A stretch of 64,000 bases of DNA from Oscillospiraceae bacterium (lineage in GTDB: Bacteria > Bacillota > Clostridia > Oscillospirales > SIG627): assembly GCA_015065325.1 (NCBI GenBank), contig SVQO01000009.1, forward strand, positions 1 through 64,000, written 5' to 3'. Positions within the stretch are counted from its first letter, which is position 1. The number at the start of each line of letters is the position of its first letter. The position numbers and the translations under genes are program-made. The notes beneath the pieces were generated by a model, which was given only the letters and a program-made list of their open reading frames with translations, did no database searches and was not told the DNA's origin. This document shows, piece by piece, positions 34,354 through 41,283 of the stretch.

Positions 34354-34668
34354 TTACTCGAATCTGTATTCCAGTTCAACGCCGGCGGGGAGCTCGATCG
34401 ACATCAACGCGTCAACGGTTGCCTTGGAAGGATTGAGAACGTCGATGAGTCTCTTGTGGGTGCGCAACTCGAACTGCTCGCGGGAATCTTTGTACTTGTG
34501 AACTGCACGCAAGATGGTCACGATTTCTTTTTCGGTGGGCAGCGGGATGGGACCCGATACCTTAGAACCCTGACGCTTTGCAGTTTCCACAATCTTCTCC
34601 GCACTCTGGTCGATGATCGTGTGATCATAGGCCTTCAGTCTGATGCGAATCTTTTCGTTCTTTGCCAT
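34354..34668 (-). CDS. rpsJ: Ribosomal protein S10
   Basis: This 104-residue 30S protein, and NusE partner of NusB in antitermination, shows [37 protein letters not shown] and [20 protein letters not shown]. First gene of the 31-gene cluster. It follows a leader of about 245 bases with several hairpins. AGGAGG lies upstream of the ATG. Confidence 0.98.
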   Translation of the reverse strand: MAKNEKIRIRLKAYDHTIIDQSAEKIVETAKRQGSKVSGPIPLPTEKEIVTILRAVHKYKDSREQFELRTHKRLIDVLNPSKATVDALMSIELPAGVELEYRFE

Positions 34669-34915
34669 TTTTTGCCTCCTTAAAATATTTGCTTACCCGC
34701 AAGTGGTAGCATGATTTGCTTTGACGGGAAGCGCAAGTCTGCGCTGTTTACGCCCTCGGGTGTTTCTTTTCACCCTCAGTAAATGACTCCGCCTCAGGCG
34801 GATGCCTCAGGCGGAGAAAGCAGCACAAGCTTGCTTTCGCCCGATATCCGGACATACTCCACGGAAAAACCTGCGTTTTACGCAGCAACCTCCCGCTTCT
34901 CAGCACATCAAAGCG
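34669..34915 (-). promoter_or_regulatory. Structured leader of the S10-spc-alpha cluster
   Basis: From the predicted start near 34915 to the rpsJ ATG several stem-loops can be drawn. CTGCG-TAAAA-CGCAG lies at 34871-34885, followed by GTTTTT. CTCCGCCTGAGGC pairs with GCCTGAGGCGGAG at 34787-34816 (12 of 13 pairs). GGGTG-8 nt-CACCC lies at 34758-34775 and GCGCA-4 nt-TGCGC at 34731-34744. I recognise no described ribosomal leader here. An autoregulatory or attenuating leader is the natural reading; the ligand (perhaps L4) is inference. Confidence 0.5.
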
Positions 34916-34921
34916 AAGTTT

Positions 34922-34950
34922 ATTATAATAAATCCGTAGTTAAAATGCAA
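34922..34950 (-). promoter_or_regulatory. Promoter of the S10-spc-alpha cluster
   Basis: On the minus strand TTGCAT (34945-34950), 17 bases, TATAAT (34922-34927). It is the only convincing promoter found upstream of rpsJ. Confidence 0.75.
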
Positions 34951-35082
34951 TAGCTGACAAAGAAATTCAAAAAATATTTACATATTTTCCTAAAAATACC
35001 GTACTTTTTTTCCGTTTTCTCCGATTTTTCCAGTAAATTCGTATGATAATAAGAGTAAAAACAACCGTATCACGAGGTTTAT

Positions 35083-35478
35083 ATGAGAAAAATACGTATT
35101 TATTTACTTTGTTTTCTGCTCGGAGCTGCTTTATACCCCATCATCGAACTGCTTTTCAGAGGAAGAACCCACATTTCCATGAGCATTTTGGGAGGAATTT
35201 GCCTTTGCTCCATTTATTTCGTCCATCACGCACTGGAGAAAGGACCGCTTTTGCTGAAAGCACTTCTTTCCGCAATTCTGATCACACAGCTTGAATTCAT
35301 TTGCGGGGTGATCGTCAATCTGGCACTCGGACTTGCCGTTTGGGACTACTCCGCCCTTCCCCTGAACCTTCTCGGGCAGATCAGCCCGCGCTTTTCCTTC
35401 TACTGGTTTCTTTTGAGCTTGGTTCCCTTACTTTCTTTTGAAAAAGAAAGTAAGCAAAGAAAACTTCAAGCAAAATAA
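35083..35478 (+). CDS. Small integral membrane protein, putative ABC-transporter type IV (PF06541-like)
   Basis: This 131-residue protein has four hydrophobic segments (about 5-22, 33-50, 57-85, 105-120). The GRTHISM...GGICLCSIYFVHH, ITQLEFICGVIVN and VWDYSALPLNLLGQI motifs match the pattern of the putative ABC-transporter type IV family, which is common in Clostridia and uncharacterised. The basic C-terminus SFEKESKQRKLQAK falls in a 47-bp direct repeat, so the native tail may have been replaced or extended. Weak ribosome binding site (GAGG). No clear promoter was found. Confidence 0.7.
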   Translation: MRKIRIYLLCFLLGAALYPIIELLFRGRTHISMSILGGICLCSIYFVHHALEKGPLLLKALLSAILITQLEFICGVIVNLALGLAVWDYSALPLNLLGQISPRFSFYWFLLSLVPLLSFEKESKQRKLQAK

Positions 35479-35497
35479 TCTATATTATAATAAGAAG
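35451..35497. repeat. 47-bp direct repeat, copy 1
   Basis: Identical over 47 bases to 35561-35607, 110 bases apart. It covers the last nine codons and stop of the membrane protein and then AT-rich sequence ending TATTATAATAAGAAG. Confidence 0.95.
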
Positions 35498-35560
35498 CTT
35501 TTTACGATAATCGGAACCGATGCAATAGATTCGACGCAGGAAGATCGACGGCGTGCAATA

Positions 35561-35607
35561 TAAGCAAAGAAAACTTCAAGCAAAATAATCTATATTATAA
35601 TAAGAAG
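35561..35607. repeat. 47-bp direct repeat, copy 2
   Basis: Second exact copy, followed by ATTTTTGCGC where copy 1 is followed by CTTTTTACG. The 63 bases between the copies hold no gene that I can see. Confidence 0.95.
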
Positions 35608-35620
35608 ATTTTTGCGCAAC

Positions 35621-35655
35621 AAAAAAAGGCAGGGACAATTCCCTGTCTTTTTTTC
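35621..35655 (-). terminator. Terminator of the ylxM-ffh-rpsP-khpA operon
   Basis: On the minus strand GACAGGGA, ATTG loop, TCCCTGCC with A/T runs on both sides, directly after the khpA stop. Confidence 0.85.
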
Positions 35656-35662
35656 GTCCGGG

Positions 35663-35890
35663 TCAGATAATATCTACCATAACCTTGACGTTTTCTTTTG
35701 TAGCGCAAGCCTTCATAACGGAGCGGATCGCTTTTGCGATTCTGCCCTGCTTGCCGATCACTTTACCCATATCTTCAGGCGCGACGCTGAGCTCAAGATG
35801 GAGAACGTTTCCGTCCATACGCTCTGCCACGGACACCTCATCGGGCTTCGTTACGAGCGCCTTGGCGATATCAATGAGTGTCTGTTTCAT
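35663..35890 (-). CDS. khpA: KH-domain RNA-binding protein KhpA
   Basis: This 75-residue protein has a single type II KH domain with the loop VIGKQGRIAKAIR. KhpA forms a complex with KhpB (Jag/EloR) in Bacillota and binds many RNAs, affecting cell elongation. The in-frame reading seven codons longer is rejected, since AAGGAG lies five bases before this ATG. It is directly after rpsP, as in most Bacillota. Confidence 0.92.
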   Translation of the reverse strand: MKQTLIDIAKALVTKPDEVSVAERMDGNVLHLELSVAPEDMGKVIGKQGRIAKAIRSVMKACATKENVKVMVDII

Positions 35891-35903
35891 ACTTTCTCCT
35901 TGA

Positions 35904-36149
35904 TTAGTCAATGACGCCGCTCTTCTTCAGAATGCTCTTTGCGGTTTCGGTGGGCTGTGCGCCGTTGCCGATCCACTTCTTAGCTGCTTCTACGTCGATG
36001 TTGATTGCGGGGGGATCCATAAGGGGATTGTAAGTACCGATCTCCTCGATAAATCTGCCATCGCGGGGATAGCGGGAATCAGCAACAACAACGCGATAGA
36101 AAGGAGCCTTCTTAGCACCCATTCTTCTCAATCTGATCTTAACTGCCAT
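35904..36149 (-). CDS. rpsP: Ribosomal protein S16
   Basis: This 81-residue 30S assembly protein ([26 protein letters not shown] opening, [13 protein letters not shown]) has normal length. It sits in the conserved order ffh-rpsP-khpA; in many genomes rimM and trmD follow, but not here. Confidence 0.98.
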   Translation of the reverse strand: MAVKIRLRRMGAKKAPFYRVVVADSRYPRDGRFIEEIGTYNPLMDPPAINIDVEAAKKWIGNGAQPTETAKSILKKSGVID

Positions 36150-36182
36150 GATTTCACCTCCTTCAAATCTCTTAAAATCCCA

Positions 36183-37508
36183 TTAAAACGGGAATTTCAT
36201 TCTGCCAAATTTGCCCTTTTTGCTTGTCAACTGCTTCATCATCTTATTCATCTGCTCGTACTGACGAAGCAAGCGATTCACGTCTTCAACGGTCTGACCG
36301 CAACCTGCCGCAATTCTGCGACGGCGGGATGCATTGATAATGTCGGGCTTTTGTCTTTCGCGGGGGGTCATCGATTGGATGATCGCCTTGGTTCGATCGA
36401 TCTGTTTTTCGTCGAAGTTTACGTCCTTCAACGCGCCCGCTTTCATTCCGGGAAGCATTCCCATGATCTGCTCCAACGAGCCCATATTTTTCAGCTGGTC
36501 GAACTGCTCCATATAATCTTCCAGCGTAAAGGAATTCTGACGGAGCTTCTGCTCCATTTCTCTTGCTTTTTTCTCATCGAAGGCCGCCTCCGCCTTGTCG
36601 ATGAGGGTCATCACGTCGCCCATACCGATAATGCGGCTTGCCATTCGGTCGGGATAGAAGGGCTCGATCTGATCCAATTTCTCGCCTACGCCGATAAACT
36701 TAATGGGCTTACCGGTCACGTGACGAACGGAAAGTGCGGCGCCGCCGCGGGTATCGCCGTCCAGCTTGGTCAAGATCACACCGGTAATATCCAGCAGACC
36801 GTTAAAGCTCTCCGCAACGTTTACCGCATCCTGACCGGTCATGGCATCCACAACCAAAAGGATCTCGGTGGGCGCCACCTCCGCCTTGACACGCTTCAGC
36901 TCATCCATCAGCTCCTCGTCGATGTGCAAGCGACCTGCCGTATCCAAAATCACCGTATCGTAAGCACCTTTTTCGGCGAACTTCACGCCCTCGCGGGCAA
37001 TGCGGACAACGTCTTTGCAACCGTCAATGGAAAACACGGGGGTCTCCACCTGCTCACCCACGACCTTAAGCTGAGTAATGGCGGCGGGACGGTACACGTC
37101 ACAAGCAACCAAAATCGGACGCTTGCCTTGCTTTTTCAAAAGCTTTGCCAGCTTTGCGGAATGAGTGGTTTTACCGCTACCCTGAAGACCGCACATCATA
37201 ATGACCGTGGGGGGCTTGGGGGAAACGGAAAGCTTCTCACTCTTTTCACCCATAATGGCAATGAGCTCTTCGCGAACGATCTTTACTACCTGCTGATGCG
37301 GCAGAAGGCTTTCCAACACTTCAGCTCCCACAGCACGCTCGCTGACCTTGCTCACAAATTCTTTAACGACCTTGAAGTTTACGTCTGCTTCCAAAAGAGC
37401 AAGCTTGATCTGGCGCATTCCCGCCTTAACGTCGGCTGGAGTAAGCTTACCCTTGTTCTTAAAAGAACCAAGAGCTGCGGCCATTTTATCCATCAAGCTC
37501 TGAAACAT
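36183..37508 (-). CDS. ffh: Signal recognition particle GTPase Ffh
   Basis: The protein is 441 residues. It has an NG domain with G1 GLQGSGKTTHSAKLA, G3 DTAGRL and G4 TKLDGD, then a methionine-rich M domain (MRQIKLALL in N; MGSLEQIMGMLPGM and SRRRRIAAGCG in M) that binds SRP RNA and signal sequences. It targets membrane proteins co-translationally with FtsY. The SRP RNA gene was not found in this window. It follows ylxM by nine bases. Confidence 0.98.
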   Translation of the reverse strand: MFQSLMDKMAAALGSFKNKGKLTPADVKAGMRQIKLALLEADVNFKVVKEFVSKVSERAVGAEVLESLLPHQQVVKIVREELIAIMGEKSEKLSVSPKPPTVIMMCGLQGSGKTTHSAKLAKLLKKQGKRPILVACDVYRPAAITQLKVVGEQVETPVFSIDGCKDVVRIAREGVKFAEKGAYDTVILDTAGRLHIDEELMDELKRVKAEVAPTEILLVVDAMTGQDAVNVAESFNGLLDITGVILTKLDGDTRGGAALSVRHVTGKPIKFIGVGEKLDQIEPFYPDRMASRIIGMGDVMTLIDKAEAAFDEKKAREMEQKLRQNSFTLEDYMEQFDQLKNMGSLEQIMGMLPGMKAGALKDVNFDEKQIDRTKAIIQSMTPRERQKPDIINASRRRRIAAGCGQTVEDVNRLLRQYEQMNKMMKQLTSKKGKFGRMKFPF

Positions 37509-37517
37509 AACGCCCTC

Positions 37518-37826
37518 CTAAAGTATTTCTCGTATCTGATCCAAAATCTCCGAGGATGCTCCCGCCTGCTCAGCTTTTTCGCAAAGAGCGACAAGCTCCT
37601 TTCGCTTTTCCAAAAGTCCCAGCTTTTCTTCGTATTCCCGAAGCTCGGTGCAGGTTCTGGAGATCAGATCCCGAACCGCCTGACGGCTGGTGCCCGTATC
37701 CTGAGCAATTTCCGAAAGAGAAAGATCGGAAAGATAATATCCCTCAAAGGCTTCCCTTTTTTTCTCGGAAAGCAGAGGGGAGTAAATATCGTACAAAAGA
37801 GACAGGGACAGATCCTTCTCGAACAT
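37518..37826 (-). CDS. ylxM: YlxM family helix-turn-helix protein (SRP-associated)
   Basis: This 102-residue protein has a sigma-70 region 4-like helix-turn-helix (LSEIAQDTGTSRQAVRDLISR) and the family's YDIYSPLLSEKKREAFEGYY opening. YlxM proteins are encoded with ffh and stimulate the SRP GTPase in streptococci. It is first gene of its operon with its own promoter. Confidence 0.92.
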   Translation of the reverse strand: MFEKDLSLSLLYDIYSPLLSEKKREAFEGYYLSDLSLSEIAQDTGTSRQAVRDLISRTCTELREYEEKLGLLEKRKELVALCEKAEQAGASSEILDQIREIL

Positions 37827-37870
37827 ACTTCCCTTCTCCTTCTGTAAATATTTTTTCTTTACACCCGTTT

Positions 37871-37898
37871 ATTATACCGATAAAATTCATTTTGTCAA
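37871..37898 (-). promoter_or_regulatory. Promoter of the ylxM-ffh operon
   Basis: On the minus strand TTGACA (37893-37898), 16 bases, TATAAT (37871-37876). Confidence 0.8.
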
Positions 37899-37905
37899 GA
37901 GAAAA

Positions 37906-37935
37906 ACAAAAAAGACTCATCTGAGTCTTTTTTTG
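37906..37935. terminator. Terminator between the 201-residue membrane protein and ylxM
   Basis: AAAAAAGACTCA and TGAGTCTTTTTTT with a two-base loop, symmetric. It lies downstream of the minus-strand 37951 gene and upstream of the ylxM promoter. Confidence 0.75.
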
Positions 37936-37950
37936 TTCATATTTATCGAT

Positions 37951-38556
37951 TCAATATTCTTCCCAAGGCTTTGGATGGCGCAAATACTTTCCGGGAGCTT
38001 CCAGCTCGTCCAAAAACCCGCTTTTGGTGAAAAAACGGTAATCGTTAAAAAACAGATCCCCGTTTCCCAAATAGCATTTTCCGCGGCTCGGCGCGATCCA
38101 GGTCACGTCCTTGGCAACGGGATAAAAAAGAAGGATCTTTTCGTCCCCGTCGGGAACGGCAGTATTCAGATCGATCCTTCCTGCCTTGCTGTTTCTCACG
38201 ATGGGAAGATCCAGGAGCTGAGAAAACATTCTGGTCTTCCCCACGATCTTCAGAACGATCACGTGGTGGATCAAAATTTCGTCAGAAGAAATAAAGGAAT
38301 ACTCCCTCAAGCGATGCGGTGCAGAGCAGAAGGTGACGTGGTATTTTTTTGCGCCGGCACAAATGACCCAATGAACACCTTGACGCCGGAAGAAGGCAGC
38401 CGGCAAAGGATCGGATATGCGTTCAACGGCATACCCCTTTTCATGGCAAAAGGAGGTCAACTTTTTCTCGAAGAAAAACAGCTTTATCCAGAGGATCAGA
38501 TGGGGCAATGCGATCAGCGCAGCAATTACGCCTATAACAATCAGCAAATCTGTCAT
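37951..38556 (-). CDS. N-terminally anchored membrane protein, unknown
   Basis: This 201-residue protein has one N-terminal membrane segment (LLIVIGVIAALIALPHLILWI) followed by a soluble cytoplasmic-looking domain. That domain has two cysteines and a C-terminal GKCYLGNGDLFFNDYRFFTKSGFLDEL. No family recognised. It has AAGGAGG and a fully consensus promoter, so it is well expressed. The promoter overlaps the terminator of the upstream kinase gene. Confidence 0.65.
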   Translation of the reverse strand: MTDLLIVIGVIAALIALPHLILWIKLFFFEKKLTSFCHEKGYAVERISDPLPAAFFRRQGVHWVICAGAKKYHVTFCSAPHRLREYSFISSDEILIHHVIVLKIVGKTRMFSQLLDLPIVRNSKAGRIDLNTAVPDGDEKILLFYPVAKDVTWIAPSRGKCYLGNGDLFFNDYRFFTKSGFLDELEAPGKYLRHPKPWEEY

Positions 38557-38576
38557 CTTCCCACCTCCTTTTTCTC

Positions 38577-38605
38577 ATTATAAAAAGAAAGGCGGACTCT
38601 GTCAA
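38577..38605 (-). promoter_or_regulatory. Consensus promoter of the 201-residue membrane protein
   Basis: On the minus strand TTGACA (38600-38605), 17 bases, TATAAT (38577-38582). The -35 box is the loop of the terminator hairpin of the gene before it. Confidence 0.85.
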
Positions 38606-38614
38606 GAGTCCGTC
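38584..38614 (-). terminator. Terminator of the ribU-kinase operon
   Basis: On the minus strand GGACTCT, TGAC loop, AGAGTCC (extended by outer pairs), then TTTCTTTTT. Its loop and right arm double as promoter of the next gene. Confidence 0.7.
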
Positions 38615-38615
38615 C

Positions 38616-39173
38616 TTACAGTTCCAGGCAAAGATCTGCCTTTGCGCGGATATTGAATTTTTCAAAATACGCCTTTTCCTTAGGAATCCATTCGGTGAGA
38701 AAGCGCTCCAGCTTTTCAGGACTGCGTTTTGCCAGACGCTCCTTTTGTTTTTCGGGGGAAATATCCAAAAAGATCCGCAAATTCACGGTGGTCTTCCCGA
38801 CGAAGGGATGCTGACTGTAACTTCCCTCTATAATATAAAGCTTTTTCCACGGAAGGAAAATCGGATCGCCTAATTTCCCTTGACTGCAAAGATAGGGGCG
38901 ATAGGCAATGTCATCGAAACGGACGATGGGATTCATCACCTCGTCCCAGAAGCGCTCGCGATCAAAATTTCCGCCTACTTCCGCAAGGCGCTCGGGTGTT
39001 CTCTGCTCGGGACGGAGAAAAAAGTCGTCCATATGGATCAGGTTGCAATCCAGTTTTTCAGCAAGTGCATTTGCAAAAGTGGTTTTTCCCGAAGCGCAGG
39101 GACCGTCAATGGTTACCACCACCCGATCTTTTTCTGCAAGCAGGGCGTTGATTTGCTCCAAAACCCGCTTCAA
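38616..39173 (-). CDS. P-loop kinase, uridine kinase-like
   Basis: This 185-residue protein has the Walker A motif IDGPCASGKTTFA (24-36), HMDDFFLRPEQRTPERL (the Asp/His loop seen in uridine kinase and (R)-2-... type small-molecule kinases) and IIEGSYSQHP. The fold suggests ATP-dependent phosphorylation of a nucleoside or vitamin-like small molecule. It begins with TTG inside the ribU stop (TTGA overlap), with GGGGTG upstream, and no internal Met fits, so it is coupled to ribU and thereby under the FMN riboswitch. A flavin-related role is possible but not shown. Confidence 0.75.
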   Translation of the reverse strand: MKRVLEQINALLAEKDRVVVTIDGPCASGKTTFANALAEKLDCNLIHMDDFFLRPEQRTPERLAEVGGNFDRERFWDEVMNPIVRFDDIAYRPYLCSQGKLGDPIFLPWKKLYIIEGSYSQHPFVGKTTVNLRIFLDISPEKQKERLAKRSPEKLERFLTEWIPKEKAYFEKFNIRAKADLCLEL

Positions 39174-39835
39174 GCGATCACCCCGATCAAATACAAAAAC
39201 AAAAAGGTAAACAGTGCAAGTAAAGCAAGAGCGATCGCAAGCAGGAAAACACGGACCTTTACGGTGGCACCGACGGAATAGGATTCCGGCACAAGCTTTG
39301 CTCTCCGCAGGGTCGTAACCAACGGCTTATACAAAAGTAGAGTCAAAGCTGCATTCAAGCCACCCTTGATCGCATTAAAGGGAAGAAAAACAGGCACGAT
39401 CATTTCTGACACGACGTTTCTCGGCACTCCCATATAGAACGGAGTAATGAAATAGTTCCAAAGCAGCATACTCGCCGTCATAAAGCTAACTCCCAGAATC
39501 AGTCCAAGAATTGCCCCCTGGTAGCTTTTCACTTTTTTATAAAGGATCGCAGCAGGAAAGGCGAAGCTGACGGTGGAAAAAATATTCATCAGACAGCCGA
39601 TGATACCTGTAGAGCTGATAGTAACAAGTTCTACCAAAGAAACAAGAACCGATATTACCACCGTATAAAGCGGCCCCATCAAAAAGCCGGCAATGGCAAC
39701 CACTGCGTCCTTAGGATCATAGCTTAAAAAGCCTGCTACGTTTGGAATGACCTTTCCGAGCAGTACCGCAACGAAGCCCATCGCGGCAAACATACCGATC
39801 ACGGCAATATTTTTAACCGAAACACTGGATTTCAT
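39170..39835 (-). CDS. ribU: ECF transporter substrate-binding subunit, riboflavin type
   Basis: This 221-residue protein has six membrane segments. Features of ECF S-components include the N-terminal MKSSVSVKNIAVIGMFAAMGF, with the GMFAAMG motif that meets EcfT, and the RibU-like KVIPNVAGFLSYDPKDAVVAIAGFLMGP with the LSYDPKD loop. It binds riboflavin outside and works with EcfA1A2T encoded elsewhere. The riboflavin assignment rests on the FMN riboswitch and this motif. The start is fixed by GGAGG, just after the riboswitch terminator. Confidence 0.88.
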   Translation of the reverse strand: MKSSVSVKNIAVIGMFAAMGFVAVLLGKVIPNVAGFLSYDPKDAVVAIAGFLMGPLYTVVISVLVSLVELVTISSTGIIGCLMNIFSTVSFAFPAAILYKKVKSYQGAILGLILGVSFMTASMLLWNYFITPFYMGVPRNVVSEMIVPVFLPFNAIKGGLNAALTLLLYKPLVTTLRRAKLVPESYSVGATVKVRVFLLAIALALLALFTFLFLYLIGVIA

Positions 39836-39850
39836 AACCCCTCCGAAAAT

Positions 39851-39886
39851 AAAAAGACACCCCTGCAAGCAAAGCTGCAGGGGTGC
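39851..39886 (-). terminator. Expression-platform terminator of the FMN riboswitch
   Basis: On the minus strand CACCCCTGCA and TGCAGGGGTG pair around a seven-base loop, followed by TCTTTTTATTTT. The T run ends six bases before the ribU ribosome binding site. Confidence 0.85.
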
Positions 39887-39915
39887 CGAAAAGACGTAAC
39901 GTAAGTTACAAGCGA

Positions 39916-40018
39916 CCTTCTATCATCCGGACTGTACCGTCGGTGCAGGAATTTCACCTGCTCAGCTTGCGCTCGTGGACTTTACCACCGGTGTGGAATT
40001 ACACCAACCCCTGAAGAT
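39916..40018 (-). promoter_or_regulatory. FMN riboswitch (RFN element)
   Basis: On the minus strand the RFN core is clear: TTCAGGGG..., the P2 stem around GGTGTAATTCCACACC, GGTAAAGTCCACGAGC, GAGCAGGTGAAATTCCTGC, ACCGACGGTACAGTCCGGATG and the closing AGAAGG. FMN binding favours the downstream terminator and reduces ribU expression. Unusually, its 5' end is about ten bases after the tuf stop codon. Confidence 0.95.
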
Positions 40019-40028
40019 CGATATTCAA

Positions 40029-41231
40029 TTAGCCGAGAATCTCGGTAACAACGCCGGAACCAACGGTTCTGCCGCCTTCACGGATAGCGAAGCGGAGACC
40101 CTTTTCGATTGCGATGGGAGCGATCAGCTCAACGTTCATATCAACGTTGTCGCCGGGTGCGCACATCTCAACGTCAGCGGGAAGGTTGATAACGCCGGTA
40201 ACGTCGGTAGTTCTGAAGTAGAACTGAGGTCTGTAGTTGTTGAAGAAAGGAGTATGACGGCCGCCTTCCTTCTCGGTAAGAACGTAAACCTGACCAACGA
40301 ACTTGGTGTAAGGATTGATGGAACCGGGTTTAGCAAGAACCTGACCTCTTTCGATCTCCTTCTTGTCGATACCACGGAGCAGTACGCCTACGTTGTCGCC
40401 CGCTTCAGCATAGTCGAGCAGCTTGCGGAACATTTCGATACCGGTAACTACGGACTTTCTGGTTTCCTTCAGACCTACGATTTCGATTTCGTCGCCCATC
40501 TTCAGCTGGCCACGCTCTACTCTACCGGTAGCAACGGTACCACGGCCGGTGATGGAGAATACGTCCTCTACAGGCATCAGGAAGGGCATGTCAGCCTTAC
40601 GGTCGGGAGTGGGGATGTAAGAGTCAACAGCTGCCATGAGCTCAAGGATGGGAGCGTACTCGGGAGCGGAAGGATCGGTGTTAGCAGACTCGAGAGCATC
40701 TCTTGCGGAACCCTTGATAACGGGGATGTCATCGCCGGGGAAGTCGTGCTTGGAAAGAAGATCACGGATCTCCATTTCAACCAGCTCGAGGAGCTCTTCG
40801 TCGTCAACCATATCGCACTTGTTCATAAATACTACGATTGCGGGAACGCCTACCTGACGAGCGAGCAGGATGTGCTCGTGGGTCTGCTGGAGAGGACCGT
40901 CGGTAGCAGCAACTACCAGGATAGCACCGTCCATCTGAGCAGCACCGGTGATCATGTTCTTAACGTAGTCAGCGTGGCCGGGGCAGTCAACGTGAGCGTA
41001 GTGACGGTTCTCGGTTTCGTACTCTACGTGTCTGGTGTTGATCGTGATACCTCTTGCTCTCTCTTCGGGAGCGTTGTCGATCTGGTCATAAGCCATAAAC
41101 TCTGCCTTTCCGTCGCACAGAGAAAGGGTCTTGGTGATGGCTGCGGTAAGAGTGGTCTTACCGTGGTCAACGTGACCAATGGTACCAATGTTTACATGGG
41201 GTTTGTTTCTTTCGAATTTTGCCTTTGCCAT
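40029..41231 (-). CDS. tuf: Translation elongation factor Tu
   Basis: This 400-residue GTPase delivers aminoacyl-tRNA to the ribosome. G motifs: [17 protein letters not shown] and [10 protein letters not shown]. The C-terminal barrels end with [10 protein letters not shown]. Last translation gene of the str operon. Directly beyond the stop codon the FMN riboswitch of ribU begins, with no separate terminator. Confidence 0.98.
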   Translation of the reverse strand: MAKAKFERNKPHVNIGTIGHVDHGKTTLTAAITKTLSLCDGKAEFMAYDQIDNAPEERARGITINTRHVEYETENRHYAHVDCPGHADYVKNMITGAAQMDGAILVVAATDGPLQQTHEHILLARQVGVPAIVVFMNKCDMVDDEELLELVEMEIRDLLSKHDFPGDDIPVIKGSARDALESANTDPSAPEYAPILELMAAVDSYIPTPDRKADMPFLMPVEDVFSITGRGTVATGRVERGQLKMGDEIEIVGLKETRKSVVTGIEMFRKLLDYAEAGDNVGVLLRGIDKKEIERGQVLAKPGSINPYTKFVGQVYVLTEKEGGRHTPFFNNYRPQFYFRTTDVTGVINLPADVEMCAPGDNVDMNVELIAPIAIEKGLRFAIREGGRTVGSGVVTEILG

Positions 41232-41283
41232 TGTAATTTCCTCCTAAGATAATTGTTTTTATATTTTTGTTTTTTAGATCAAA

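Noticed and set aside
35451-35607. CRISPR array
   Set aside because: Only two repeat copies, one inside a coding end, a 63-base spacer of no array character and no cas genes.
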